Positions 53,225 through 61,960 of a stretch of 64,000 nt of DNA are shown in pieces. Source of the DNA: Eubacterium nodatum ATCC 33099 (GTDB lineage Bacteria; Bacillota; Clostridia; Peptostreptococcales; Anaerovoracaceae); the NCBI GenBank assembly GCA_000510425.1, contig AZKM01000006.1, positions 1 through 64,000 of the forward strand. Direction: 5' to 3'. Numbering within the stretch: position 1 is the stretch's first letter; every line of letters begins with the position of its first letter. The notes beneath the pieces are model-generated. The model ran no database searches and was not told the origin of the DNA. It saw only the letters and a list, made by a program, of their open reading frames with translations. The translations under genes were made by a program, and so were the position numbers.

Positions 53225-54037
53225 CTATCCACCACACTTACTGCAAGGTGTATAACCTTTATCCACAGCTGCTCCCTTTGATATTCCAATATAATATTTT
53301 TTAACCGCTTTACAGTCTGCCATGTGATATGCCCTGCCTGTTCTTTCAAAACAAAACACAGGACTTCCTGATGGTGCGTTTTTCGATTTACAATTCGGGC
53401 AGCTGTGATATTTCTTCTTTATATTTCCGTTTAGAAAAACTTGCCGGCAACAGGCATTCAAATATCCACATTTCTCATTATGATACTTTTCACCTTTATC
53501 GGGAAAAATGTAGACTGTGGCTCCGCCATCGTTTTTGCCTCCATAATAGGTTCCGGAAAAAGCCCTTCCCACAATTTTCCCCGAATACTTAAGTGTGCTG
53601 ACTGCACCCAGTGGATTTTTCTTATCGAGTTTTCCCTTAAAAGCTATGAGAATCAAATCATCAATATCATGATCTCGATATAAGTATTTATACTTTGAAA
53701 CATAAAAAAATGATAAATTATGATTTTCCCTCTGCACTCTTGAATATACGGAAACAGGCAATGCTGGAAGATTTTTTCTAATAGGATTTTTTGCCATTTC
53801 CAATCTAAGCTCTTCTATACATCCATAACTCAAATTTTCCCAAGTTCCTATTGCAAGAATTATACTTATAAGCAAAAACACAGTTATCACAAATGCCGGT
53901 AATATTACTGCCGCTTCAACAATATAACTTCCTTTTTTACTTGGTCTGTATTTATTGAAACAGCCTTGAATAATTTTATGTTTGATAATTTTCCTATTTA
54001 GGAGTATATTCTTTTTTGACAACGCAAATTCCCCCAT
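53225..54037 (-). CDS. TadE-like pilus protein with two His/Cys motifs
   Basis: 270 residues. A basic N-terminus leads to a TadE-type segment, GSYIVEAAVILPAFVI, with Glu at +5 after Gly36 as in prepilins. After a long middle, the C-terminus holds two copies of H-x3-C...C-x2-C: motif 1 H186/C190/C213/C216 and motif 2 H238/C242/C265/C268 (the second ends GYTPCSKCGG). The pattern resembles zinc-site tails of thermonuclease- and ComEC-associated proteins. The N-terminus overlaps the DUF5702-type gene by 44 bases. The metal-site reading is an inference. Confidence 0.75.
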   Translation of the reverse strand: MGEFALSKKNILLNRKIIKHKIIQGCFNKYRPSKKGSYIVEAAVILPAFVITVFLLISIILAIGTWENLSYGCIEELRLEMAKNPIRKNLPALPVSVYSRVQRENHNLSFFYVSKYKYLYRDHDIDDLILIAFKGKLDKKNPLGAVSTLKYSGKIVGRAFSGTYYGGKNDGGATVYIFPDKGEKYHNEKCGYLNACCRQVFLNGNIKKKYHSCPNCKSKNAPSGSPVFCFERTGRAYHMADCKAVKKYYIGISKGAAVDKGYTPCSKCGG

Positions 54038-55304
54038 TCACCTTAATGCCTGCCTTAACTCCTGAATTATAATCTCTAACTCTAAACCCGCCATAATACA
54101 TAGTTTTCATATTAATCTCTATTAAATCCATAATTCTGAGGAGCTTTGTTTCTTCTCTCATCAAAAATATCATAGCAGAAATATAGTCCTCATATACTTC
54201 GCCTTTATCATTATCCATTTCTATATACGGCAAATCTGTATTGAAATCGCTTTTACTAAGGCTATTTTCTTCCTTTTGTGGTTTACTTTCCTTATTTTTA
54301 TCTTTCTCAATCTTTTTACGGGATTTCATTTTTTTTACTGCATCCTTTGTTAATGATTTTAAGTCTGTTGCCCAAGAATCTTTTGTCTTGTAGAACGGCA
54401 CTTTCTTTCCATTTACAAGTAGCATGTAGTCATTTCTTGCCTCAGCTACAGCCCATGCTGCCTGAAGTGCCTTTTGCGTAGCCACTGCCCATGGTCCCGG
54501 AGTTAATGCCTCTGCTGCAGCCAGTGTTTCTGCATGTTTTTCTTTATCAGTTTGTAAATAAACTAAATTTATAGTACTCCTGAGCAGTATGAGTTTCCTT
54601 TTAGTTGATTTTCTGTTTTCATCATCGCTGGTTTTGCCATTTAAAATATATTCTTCTTCAAGATTAAAATATGTTCTTCCCAGTTTTTTATCACTTGAAT
54701 GATTCTTAAAATATTTTTCTATATATTTTTTTTCAAAATAGGCATCACTTCCTGATTTTACAACCTTATTCAAAGACTTTAACTTCTTTAAGATCTCGAT
54801 TGCGGTTTTAATATCCATTGAAGTTTCATTCTCTGATGAGGGCAAATCTTTAAATTCAACTTTAGAGGGGGATATAGTCTTAGCATTTTTTGCAGCCTTA
54901 ATTTCTCTAATACCATTATTTTTATTTAAAACAGCACACTTTCCTTCTTTCACTATCTGTCTTTTGAAACATGATAAATTTCCTAAAGAGTAATTATATA
55001 AACTGCAATTTGCTCCCTGATAGGCTATGTACTTTTTGCCTAAAAAACTTTGATGTGCATAAAAATCAATCTTTTCATTTATGTCACTTTCAATACCGTC
55101 AAAGGCAAAAATACCGTACCTGCCCTGCAGATTCAAATCATATTCCCCCAATATAGCTTCACACCACACAAGACCAAGTTCTTTTGTTGTACTTTTAACG
55201 GCAAGCTTCTTGGATACGTTTATAAATACTGTTACTGCCGAAATTAGAGATAAAAAAATTAAAAGTATAAGAATAGTCACAGAACCCCTTTTATTCCTTA
55301 GCAT
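53994..55304 (-). CDS. DUF5702-type Tad-locus membrane protein
   Basis: 436 residues. A TadE/TadG-like N-terminal helix (NKRGSVTILILLIFLSLISAV) is followed by a long hydrophilic region with Lys/Ser-rich linkers. The layout and position match DUF5702 proteins of Clostridial Tad loci. Role likely pilus-associated; function unknown. The start overlaps the preceding TadE gene by 14 bases. Confidence 0.72.
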   Translation of the reverse strand: MLRNKRGSVTILILLIFLSLISAVTVFINVSKKLAVKSTTKELGLVWCEAILGEYDLNLQGRYGIFAFDGIESDINEKIDFYAHQSFLGKKYIAYQGANCSLYNYSLGNLSCFKRQIVKEGKCAVLNKNNGIREIKAAKNAKTISPSKVEFKDLPSSENETSMDIKTAIEILKKLKSLNKVVKSGSDAYFEKKYIEKYFKNHSSDKKLGRTYFNLEEEYILNGKTSDDENRKSTKRKLILLRSTINLVYLQTDKEKHAETLAAAEALTPGPWAVATQKALQAAWAVAEARNDYMLLVNGKKVPFYKTKDSWATDLKSLTKDAVKKMKSRKKIEKDKNKESKPQKEENSLSKSDFNTDLPYIEMDNDKGEVYEDYISAMIFLMREETKLLRIMDLIEINMKTMYYGGFRVRDYNSGVKAGIKVNGGICVVKKEYTPK

Positions 55305-55629
55305 TTTTTAAGCCTTCTTTCAACCTAACTCCGTCGGCAGGATTGAGTATGTAACACTTATCGTCAAAGTGTCTTGAAAACCTCTTTTTAATAAGCCCTC
55401 CTACATAACTGTTAATATCTGCTTCATTTCTTTCAACTTTAAATATCACTGATTCTTTCATAGCTCTTTCACAGAGAAGTTCATGGCTTTCGGTTTGTTT
55501 TTTTATTCCACTGTAAAAGTGGATTAACAAATAAAGCATACTTATTATCATTAAAACAATAATTGGAACTACTATAGCCGCCTCCATCATTGCCTCTCCT
55601 CTTTTGTTTTTTAATATTGCTGAAATCAT
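55291..55629 (-). CDS. TadE-like pseudopilin
   Basis: 112 residues. NKRGEAMMEAAIVVPIIVLM is a class III prepilin motif (Gly, then Glu at +5, then a hydrophobic helix). TadE/F pseudopilins are cut by a prepilin peptidase and help build the pilus. It lies between the Flp-like pilin and the DUF5702-type gene. Confidence 0.85.
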   Translation of the reverse strand: MISAILKNKRGEAMMEAAIVVPIIVLMIISMLYLLIHFYSGIKKQTESHELLCERAMKESVIFKVERNEADINSYVGGLIKKRFSRHFDDKCYILNPADGVRLKEGLKNAKE

Positions 55630-55635
55630 TCTTTA

Positions 55636-55824
55636 TTACGAGTTTAATGTACTGAAAGTCTTATTGATAAATGATGTGATTTCAGATTTAAAAATCAGAC
55701 CCAAGGCAACTGCAAGTGCAATTAAAATTGCGACTTGAACCATTTCCATCGGCATCACCGTTCCCCTTTTATGTTTAAACTTATTTTTAATTTTTAGTAC
55801 AAAACTCATTACTTTCGTTAACAT
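55636..55824 (-). CDS. Flp-like major pilin
   Basis: 62 residues: basic leader of about 21, RGTVMPMEMVQVAILIALA, one hydrophobic helix, and a short tail. Size and position between the TadC- and TadE-like genes fit a Flp/type IVb pilin. The Glu is at +6 rather than +5 after the presumed Gly, a slight departure. Confidence 0.78.
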   Translation of the reverse strand: MLTKVMSFVLKIKNKFKHKRGTVMPMEMVQVAILIALAVALGLIFKSEITSFINKTFSTLNS

Positions 55825-55828
55825 AATC

Positions 55829-56830
55829 TCATCCTCCTTTTACCTGCAGCATGGCAGGAAGTGCCGTTACAATAATTAAAACAATAAGCAAAATTGCCAG
55901 TGGAAAAGACATTTTTGATTCAGCCAATTTCCCCTTTTCTATAGCTTTTTTCTTTCGTTCTTCCCATATAAGTTCGCCATCTCTACTTAATTTTTCGCAT
56001 AGGTTCACCCCCTTTTTCTGATTTTCCACAATTACAGATACCATTCTGGAAAACCATCTGTTTCCTAAATTGATACTTTTTTCTTGTAAAACATATATTA
56101 AACTTTTACTGGAAGTATGTGCATTTTTTCCAATCTCCAGAATTAAATTTGTAAAATAATCCTTATTTTTCTTCTGCATATAACTTCCGGTCAAAGTGTA
56201 GAAGGCATCATTAAATATTAATCCGCAGTTTAACAGCATTATTAGCTGGTCATTAAAACCCGGAAGAGATTTGAGTATAATTTCATTTTTCTTTAATATC
56301 ACATCGATTTCTTTTTTTCTCTTATCAAAGTAAACAACCGTCATTATAATAAAGGGTAAAATTATAAGTGTCAGAGAGTTATAATTCTTTACTTTTCCCC
56401 ATTTAAGCGAGATCCCTCCGGGAATTGTTTTTGGCAAAATAACCAATTTTCCCTTTGAACGACTTATTTCATCAACCACCTTCTTGATACTGTTAGAAAG
56501 TTCATTTTCATCTTCTACGCTCTTTTCCTTGCTGTCATTAACTTGTCCTCTAAGGTTAACAGTTACGACCTCTTTAATTTTCTTCCCTTTCTTCTCAATT
56601 TCAACTGTAAGAGGATATGAAACAAAATCTTTATCACTGTTTCTGCTTATGCCAATCAGTTTACCATCTTTATCCGTAACATATTTATTGCCTATTCCCA
56701 TGCCCTTATATAATAAGATTCCTATGATAACCAAAGTTATAATAAACAATGCCAAAAAGTTCATCTTGTTTTCACGCCGGGCTGTAAATTCTTTAATCCT
56801 CTTCAGTTCATAATTAAAATCAAATCTCAA
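55829..56830 (-). CDS. tadC: TadC-like inner-membrane pilus platform protein
   Basis: 333 residues. N-terminal helix, a 100-residue extracytoplasmic region, and the GspF/TadC half at 210-333 (FNDQLIMLLNCGLIFNDAF, GNRWFSRMVSVIVENQKKG). Ends with a TALPAML helix. TadB/TadC form the platform that receives force from TadA. The start overlaps tadB by 11 bases. Confidence 0.82.
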   Translation of the reverse strand: MRFDFNYELKRIKEFTARRENKMNFLALFIITLVIIGILLYKGMGIGNKYVTDKDGKLIGISRNSDKDFVSYPLTVEIEKKGKKIKEVVTVNLRGQVNDSKEKSVEDENELSNSIKKVVDEISRSKGKLVILPKTIPGGISLKWGKVKNYNSLTLIILPFIIMTVVYFDKRKKEIDVILKKNEIILKSLPGFNDQLIMLLNCGLIFNDAFYTLTGSYMQKKNKDYFTNLILEIGKNAHTSSKSLIYVLQEKSINLGNRWFSRMVSVIVENQKKGVNLCEKLSRDGELIWEERKKKAIEKGKLAESKMSFPLAILLIVLIIVTALPAMLQVKGG

Positions 56831-57584
56831 TGTCTGTTATCCTTTCAATCATCCTGTATGCCATATATATCCCCATCAGCGCCAAAGTCATAGCAATTCT
56901 GCCCGGAAGCCCTGTGTACATTATAGATAGATATTCCGGAGACAATATTCTCAAGAAAAGTAAAACCAGTATCGGCATGACAGTAATAATTTTTCCTTCA
57001 AATTTTCTCTGACTTATTATCTGTTTTATCTCCTTTTCAACCTCTATTTTCTGGCATATCAGATCTGAAATTTTATATATGGCAGACACAAAATCGCCTC
57101 CGCTTCTCCTGCAGGATTCATATATATGGACAAACATATCTATATCGTCAACATCATTTCTCTCTGCAAAATTGCTCAAAGCTTGCGATACATCCGCCTG
57201 TCTGCTTTCAATCTGTGTTATGACAATTACAAGTTCAATAATTATTACATCTTTAGAACTGTATATCTTATCCAGTTCAGCCTTTGTTTCTTTAAGTGCC
57301 TCTTCCATATGTCTTCCGGTGGAAAGGCAAGATGCCACGCAAGAGAGAAAATCTCTGAATTGAAGTCTTAATGTTTCTGCTCTGTGTTTTCTAATCAGTT
57401 CATCTATATACCTTTTTACAGGTCGATAAAGAAAAACCGAAAACATACCTGTAACAACTGTATCGTAAAATAAAATACCTAAAATACTTGTTAAAAAAGT
57501 TAATATAACAGCAATTGCAATCCCTTCCGGAGAAACGCTTCTGCATTTTGGCAGAAAATGATTTTTTAACCTGACCCTAAGCAT
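56820..57584 (-). CDS. tadB: TadB-like inner-membrane pilus platform protein
   Basis: 254 residues with N-terminal helices and the T2SSF signature: FRDFLSCVASCLSTGRHMEEAL, NDVDDIDMFVHIYESCRRSG, and a C-terminal pair of helices. Overlaps cpaF by 8 bases at its start and tadC at its end. Confidence 0.83.
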   Translation of the reverse strand: MLRVRLKNHFLPKCRSVSPEGIAIAVILTFLTSILGILFYDTVVTGMFSVFLYRPVKRYIDELIRKHRAETLRLQFRDFLSCVASCLSTGRHMEEALKETKAELDKIYSSKDVIIIELVIVITQIESRQADVSQALSNFAERNDVDDIDMFVHIYESCRRSGGDFVSAIYKISDLICQKIEVEKEIKQIISQRKFEGKIITVMPILVLLFLRILSPEYLSIMYTGLPGRIAMTLALMGIYMAYRMIERITDIEI

Positions 57585-58767
57585 AAGTTATTCCTTTTAA
57601 TTCAAATTTACCTTTATTGATTATTTTATTTCCGGTTTCAACCAGGGTTTTATTATTATTTAAAATAAAAATCTCATTCAACACGTAATTTCCATCTTCG
57701 TACCCGACAAGTTCAACCACCTGAGAAACCGTTCTTCTTCCGTCATTTAATCTTATTAAATGAACAAATATATCCACACCTTCTATAATCTGAGCTCTTA
57801 TAGTATCCATAGGAAGTTTTGCAGACATCAGATACATAGCTTCAAGTCTTCTTATCATCCCTTTTACAGAATTACCGTGTCCGGTTGACATACTTCCGTC
57901 ATGACCTGTATTCATAGCCTGAAGCATATCGGAAACCTCTTTGCCTCTGACTTCTCCTACTATCAAACGAGAAGGTCTCATCCTTAAACTTGTTTTGATT
58001 AACATATCCATTGATACTGAACCTTTTCCCAAAGAGTTCGCATTATGGCACTCCATTTGAACAATATTATCTATCCGGTCTAAAGACAACTCCCTGGAAT
58101 CCTCTATTACAATAACCCTCTCATCCTTAGGGATATAATCTGCCATTGCATTTAGAAAAGTAGTCTTTCCCGAAGAAGTTCCACCGCTTATAAAAATATT
58201 ATATCCTGCTTTAACCATATCTTTAAGTAATTGAGCACAGCTGACAGTTAATGTTCCATATTCCAAGAGTTTTTCCATTGTTATATGCTCCTTTGAGAAC
58301 TTTCTTATAGTAAGTGCCGTTCCATCTATGGCGACATTACTGAATACCGCATTCACTCTGGCTCCATTTTCTAATCTGGCATCTAAAATAGGATTAAGTT
58401 CATTTATTTCTCTATGCACCGATGCTGCAATATTTCTAACTACTTCTTCAAGTTCCTCGGGACTTTCAAATTTTAAATCCGCCTTCTCAATTCCTGCACC
58501 TCTTTCAATGAATATGTTTTCACATCCGTTTACCATAATTTCATTTATAGATTCATCCTGTGTTAAAGATGTTAATATACCGAGTTTGCTTCTGAGCTTG
58601 GATCTGATCCATGTGAAAATCTCCTGACATTCTTTCACTGAATTTTTACCGTTGAGTATTTTGTTTCTAAGTCTTTTATCAAACTCATCATCGGAAATCT
58701 GTGGATTAGCCCTGATAACCTCCAGCATATAGTTATATATGCTGTTTCTTTCTTTATAATCCACCAT
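57577..58767 (-). CDS. cpaF: TadA/CpaF-type pilus assembly ATPase
   Basis: 396 residues from the ATG at 58767 (GGAG with 7-base spacing). Walker A ISGGTSSGKTTFLNAMA, Asp box IVIEDSRELSL, Walker B LIVGEVRGKEVSDMLQAMN, and the His box MSTGHGNS. It powers Tad pilus extension (and retraction in some systems). Start overlaps tadZ by 14 bases. Confidence 0.94.
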   Translation of the reverse strand: MVDYKERNSIYNYMLEVIRANPQISDDEFDKRLRNKILNGKNSVKECQEIFTWIRSKLRSKLGILTSLTQDESINEIMVNGCENIFIERGAGIEKADLKFESPEELEEVVRNIAASVHREINELNPILDARLENGARVNAVFSNVAIDGTALTIRKFSKEHITMEKLLEYGTLTVSCAQLLKDMVKAGYNIFISGGTSSGKTTFLNAMADYIPKDERVIVIEDSRELSLDRIDNIVQMECHNANSLGKGSVSMDMLIKTSLRMRPSRLIVGEVRGKEVSDMLQAMNTGHDGSMSTGHGNSVKGMIRRLEAMYLMSAKLPMDTIRAQIIEGVDIFVHLIRLNDGRRTVSQVVELVGYEDGNYVLNEIFILNNNKTLVETGNKIINKGKFELKGITYA

Positions 58768-59767
58768 ACAGCCTCTCCAATTTGTTCGTAAATTTCCACA
58801 TATCACTGCCATAAACTGTTTTTAAGTTTATAGTTCTTATACCTCCCACATCCTTAAAAGCCTCATCATCCCACGCCACAGACTGGAATCTGTTGTTATC
58901 TGAAATATATCCTTTTGAAAAGTTATCTATAATCATCATTGAGGAAGATAACTTCTCTGCAATGTCGAAAACGGCAGTTCTTCTACTATTTTTACTTCTC
59001 TGCACAACTACAAGTACATGAGAAGTCTCAATCATTTCCATATTTCTTTTGCTGAATTCTGTGCCGATATCTAAAAAAATATAATTATAGGGTTCTCCTT
59101 TGCTGATAATATCCATAAGTTTAATTATTTCGTATTTGTCTGCATTGTATAAGAAATCGTCTATTTCATTTCTCTTAATATAGTCCGGTGTACCATGCAT
59201 TACATATTCATTCTTATCAATCTCAATTCCATTTTCTAAATAGTAAAAGAGTTTCTGCGTCTTGGCTTCATCTTTTAAATTTCCGAAATACAGTTTTGAA
59301 TTATCCCTGCTCTGCAAATTCAAATATAAAGTTTTTTTGCCGAATACTTCCGACAGCATTCTGGAGATGCTTATAACAGCAGAAGTTACTCCGGAACCTC
59401 CCGAATCACCGACAAATGATACTAATTTAGTCTTTAACTTTTTCCCTTTTTCATAATCGCTCATTGCTTCTGATGTATAATCTGTACCTGCACATTCCTT
59501 AAGCCTGACCCTTTCCAACACTCTATTATTTATCTTTCTGCAATCTGAATATTTATATATGCTGCTTGCAGAATCTTCTTCAGTACCTTTATCACTCAAA
59601 TAAAGAACCTTATCAATATTACGACGGTTCTCATTATCTGATAAAATCAGGTCGCAATCCCTGACATTATCTAAATGAACCTGAAACTGTCCGGAAGTTC
59701 TGGACAACCCCCTTGACAGTGCAAAGGCAAAATCACCGTCTGAAACATCAACTCCGATATGAATCAT
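58754..59767 (-). CDS. TadZ/CpaE-like ParA-family protein
   Basis: 337 residues from the ATG at 59767 behind GGGAGG. A receiver-like N-terminus (1-100) is followed by an atypical ParA domain: the Walker A position reads FVGDSGGSGVTSAV, lacking both lysines of KGGVGKT. Downstream has YIFLDIGTEF. TadZ places the pilus apparatus, often at a cell pole. It is the first gene of the operon. Confidence 0.8.
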   Translation of the reverse strand: MIHIGVDVSDGDFAFALSRGLSRTSGQFQVHLDNVRDCDLILSDNENRRNIDKVLYLSDKGTEEDSASSIYKYSDCRKINNRVLERVRLKECAGTDYTSEAMSDYEKGKKLKTKLVSFVGDSGGSGVTSAVISISRMLSEVFGKKTLYLNLQSRDNSKLYFGNLKDEAKTQKLFYYLENGIEIDKNEYVMHGTPDYIKRNEIDDFLYNADKYEIIKLMDIISKGEPYNYIFLDIGTEFSKRNMEMIETSHVLVVVQRSKNSRRTAVFDIAEKLSSSMMIIDNFSKGYISDNNRFQSVAWDDEAFKDVGGIRTINLKTVYGSDMWKFTNKLERLYGGL

Positions 59768-59794
59768 CCCCTTCACCTCCCTTGAATTATTTTC

Positions 59795-59823
59795 AGCCTA
59801 ACAACTTCCCCATAGACTGTCAA
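59795..59823 (-). promoter_or_regulatory. Tad operon promoter
   Basis: Minus-strand TTGACA (59818-59823), 17-base spacer, TAGGCT (59795-59800), 28 bases before the TadZ-like start. Good -35, weaker -10. Confidence 0.65.
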
Positions 59824-59870
59824 CCATTATTTACCAGTTGTAAAAATTTCATACAATTCCCTTACAGCCA

Positions 59871-59898
59871 TTGACAAATTATGCTCAAAGGGTATAAA
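59871..59898 (+). promoter_or_regulatory. riboflavin operon promoter
   Basis: TTGACA (59871-59876), 16-base spacer, TATAAA (59893-59898), about 15 bases before the FMN riboswitch. Divergent from the Tad promoter, 48 bases apart. Confidence 0.75.
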
Positions 59899-59913
59899 AT
59901 ATCCTCAGTTGAA

Positions 59914-60025
59914 TATCTTCGGGGCGGGGTGAAATTCCCTACCGGCGGTTACAGCCCGCGAGCCTTACGGCATGATTTGGTGAAATTCCGAAGCCGACAG
60001 TACAGTCTGGATGTGAGAAGAGATA
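59914..60025 (+). promoter_or_regulatory. FMN riboswitch (RFN element)
   Basis: The conserved RFN elements occur in order: GGGGCGGGGTGAAATTCCC, TACCGGCGGT, the CCCGCGAGCC segment, GATTTGGTGAAATTCC, and AAGCCGACAGT, closed by a P1-like TATCTT and AGATA pairing. Binding of FMN should favour the terminator that follows and switch off ribD-ribE-ribBA-ribH. Confidence 0.97.
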
Positions 60026-60054
60026 TAAACTATATTATATTGGTTTAATCTGTC

Positions 60055-60078
60055 CCGGATTTGAGATCCGGATTTTTT
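60055..60078 (+). terminator. first terminator downstream of FMN riboswitch
   Basis: CCGGAT/ATCCGG (60055-60060 with 60066-60071, loop TTGAG), followed by TTTTTTATTTTT. This is a likely expression platform for the riboswitch. Confidence 0.8.
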
Positions 60079-60096
60079 ATTTTTCTTACCTTTGCC

Positions 60097-60122
60097 CTGA
60101 AGCGATGATGCTTCAGTTTTTT
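60097..60122 (+). terminator. second terminator, immediately before ribD
   Basis: CTGAAGC/GCTTCAG (7-bp stem, loop GATGAT) and TTTTTT, ending 12 bases before the ribD ATG and abutting its AGGAG site. It duplicates the first terminator. Confidence 0.75.
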
Positions 60123-60134
60123 ATTTAGGAGAAA

Positions 60135-61316
60135 ATGATGAAAATTGATATTGTCAATCAAACACAAGATGAACTATTTATGAGAAGAGCTATTGAACTT
60201 GCAAAAGAAGGAGCAGGAAGTGCAAATCCCAACCCCATGGTAGGAGCAATAGTCGTAAAAAACGGCAGGATTATCGGCGAAGGGTATCACAAAAAATATG
60301 GTGAACTGCATGCAGAAAGAAATGCGCTGGCATCATGCATAGAATCACCTGACGGTGCAACTATGTACATAACCCTTGAACCATGTTGTCACTACGGAAA
60401 AACACCTCCCTGCACCGAAGCGATCATTGAAAGCAATATTTCAAAGGTAGTAATCGGGTCAAAGGATCCTAATCCCCTTGTGGCTGGAAAAGGCATAAGA
60501 CTTCTAAGAGAGGTCGGTATAGAGGTAACTGACGATTTTTTAAGAGAAGAATGTGACAAGCTATATCCGGTGTTCTTCCACTTTATAAAAAATAAAACAC
60601 CTTATGTCACTTTAAAATACGCCATGAGTCTGGACGGTAAAATTGCAGCCGCAACAGGAAAATCTCAATGGATTTCATGCGAAACTTCAAGAATACATAC
60701 TCATGACTACAGAGCAAATAATATGGCAATCATGGTAGGTGTGGGAACAGTAATCAAAGATAATCCTTCCCTTACCTGCAGAAACGAAAGAGGAATTTCA
60801 CCGATCAGAGTCATTTGCGATACAAAGCTTAAAACGCCTTTAGACTGTGAAGTTGTAATATCTGCATTTGCAGATGAAAAAAAAATCAAATATGCGGAAA
60901 CCACAAAACAAAATAATAATACAAACGAGCTTCGTTTGCCAAGAACTATAATAGCCACTTCGGTGACAAACGAGAACCTCATAAAAAAATACGAAGAGCG
61001 TGGAGTTACAATTCTCTACACCCCTCAAGGACAAGACGGACACATAGATCTGCACCAGCTTATGATTCGTCTTGGTGCAATGAAAATAGACAGTGTGATT
61101 CTGGAGGGCGGAGGCACCTTGAACTGGTCAGCCCTAAATGCAGGAGTAGTGAATAAAATTCAATGCTACCTCGCACCTAAGATTCTAGGGGGCAAAGACG
61201 CCGCCACTGCTGTTCAGGGAACCGGTGTAAGCTCTCCGTCAGAAGCATTCAAAGTAAAAAATACCGAAATTAAAAGAATCGGTGACGATATTTTCATAGA
61301 AAGTGAGTTGAAATAA
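60135..61316 (+). CDS. ribD: bifunctional diaminohydroxyphosphoribosylaminopyrimidine deaminase / reductase
   Basis: 393 residues. N-terminal deaminase with zinc site H59-A-E61 and EPCCHYGKTPPC; C-terminal reductase opens YVTLKYAMSLDGKIAAATG and has EGGGTLNWSALNAG. Catalyses steps 2 and 3 of riboflavin synthesis. First gene of the rib operon; Met2 (60138) has better spacing from the AGGAG. Confidence 0.97.
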   Translation: MMKIDIVNQTQDELFMRRAIELAKEGAGSANPNPMVGAIVVKNGRIIGEGYHKKYGELHAERNALASCIESPDGATMYITLEPCCHYGKTPPCTEAIIESNISKVVIGSKDPNPLVAGKGIRLLREVGIEVTDDFLREECDKLYPVFFHFIKNKTPYVTLKYAMSLDGKIAAATGKSQWISCETSRIHTHDYRANNMAIMVGVGTVIKDNPSLTCRNERGISPIRVICDTKLKTPLDCEVVISAFADEKKIKYAETTKQNNNTNELRLPRTIIATSVTNENLIKKYEERGVTILYTPQGQDGHIDLHQLMIRLGAMKIDSVILEGGGTLNWSALNAGVVNKIQCYLAPKILGGKDAATAVQGTGVSSPSEAFKVKNTEIKRIGDDIFIESELK

Positions 61317-61960
61317 TGTTTACCGGAATTATAGAAGAAATAGGACGGGTAAAGGCAATAAGGAGAGGAAGCAGTGAAGCTAAAATCGTAATCTCCTGCA
61401 GCAGGGTCCTAGGCAAAAAAAATACTATGTCTTCTTATCCATCCATTGGAGTTCCCACAATCCTGGGGGACAGCATCGCCGTAAACGGAGTTTGCCTGAC
61501 GGTAACTGAACTTCGTGGAGACACCTTTACAGCAGATGTTATGCCGGAGACATTTTCGAGATCAAGTTTGTCTTCACTAAGACCGGGCAGCAAAGTAAAT
61601 CTTGAACGAGCTATGCCGGCTTATGGCAGATTTGGAGGTCATATAGTATCGGGACATATAGACGGAACCGGAAAAATATCATCTCTTAAGAGAGATGGGA
61701 ATGCAATTTGGTTCACCATTGAAACGGATTCAGATATAACGGATTTTATTGTTGAAAAAGGTTCTATAACGATAGATGGAATAAGCCTGACGGTGGCAGC
61801 CGTCACTCATCAAAAGCCAAAAGGAGAATTTCAGGTATCTGTAATCCCTCACACCCTTTCTGAAACTTCGCTTTCTGAAAAAAAGACAGGTGATATTGTG
61901 AATCTGGAAACAGATATTGTAGGAAAATATGTAAAACAGTTTTTCAAGGAGGAAAAATAA
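61316..61960 (+). CDS. ribE: riboflavin synthase alpha chain
   Basis: 214 residues, two lumazine-binding repeats (MFTGIIEEIGRVKAI, AVNGVCLTVTEL, GGHIVSGHIDGTGKI; second with SITIDGISLTVAAV). Residues 33-50 look like an insertion compared with typical RibE. It dismutates two lumazines to riboflavin. The ATG overlaps the ribD stop by one base. Confidence 0.95.
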   Translation: MFTGIIEEIGRVKAIRRGSSEAKIVISCSRVLGKKNTMSSYPSIGVPTILGDSIAVNGVCLTVTELRGDTFTADVMPETFSRSSLSSLRPGSKVNLERAMPAYGRFGGHIVSGHIDGTGKISSLKRDGNAIWFTIETDSDITDFIVEKGSITIDGISLTVAAVTHQKPKGEFQVSVIPHTLSETSLSEKKTGDIVNLETDIVGKYVKQFFKEEK

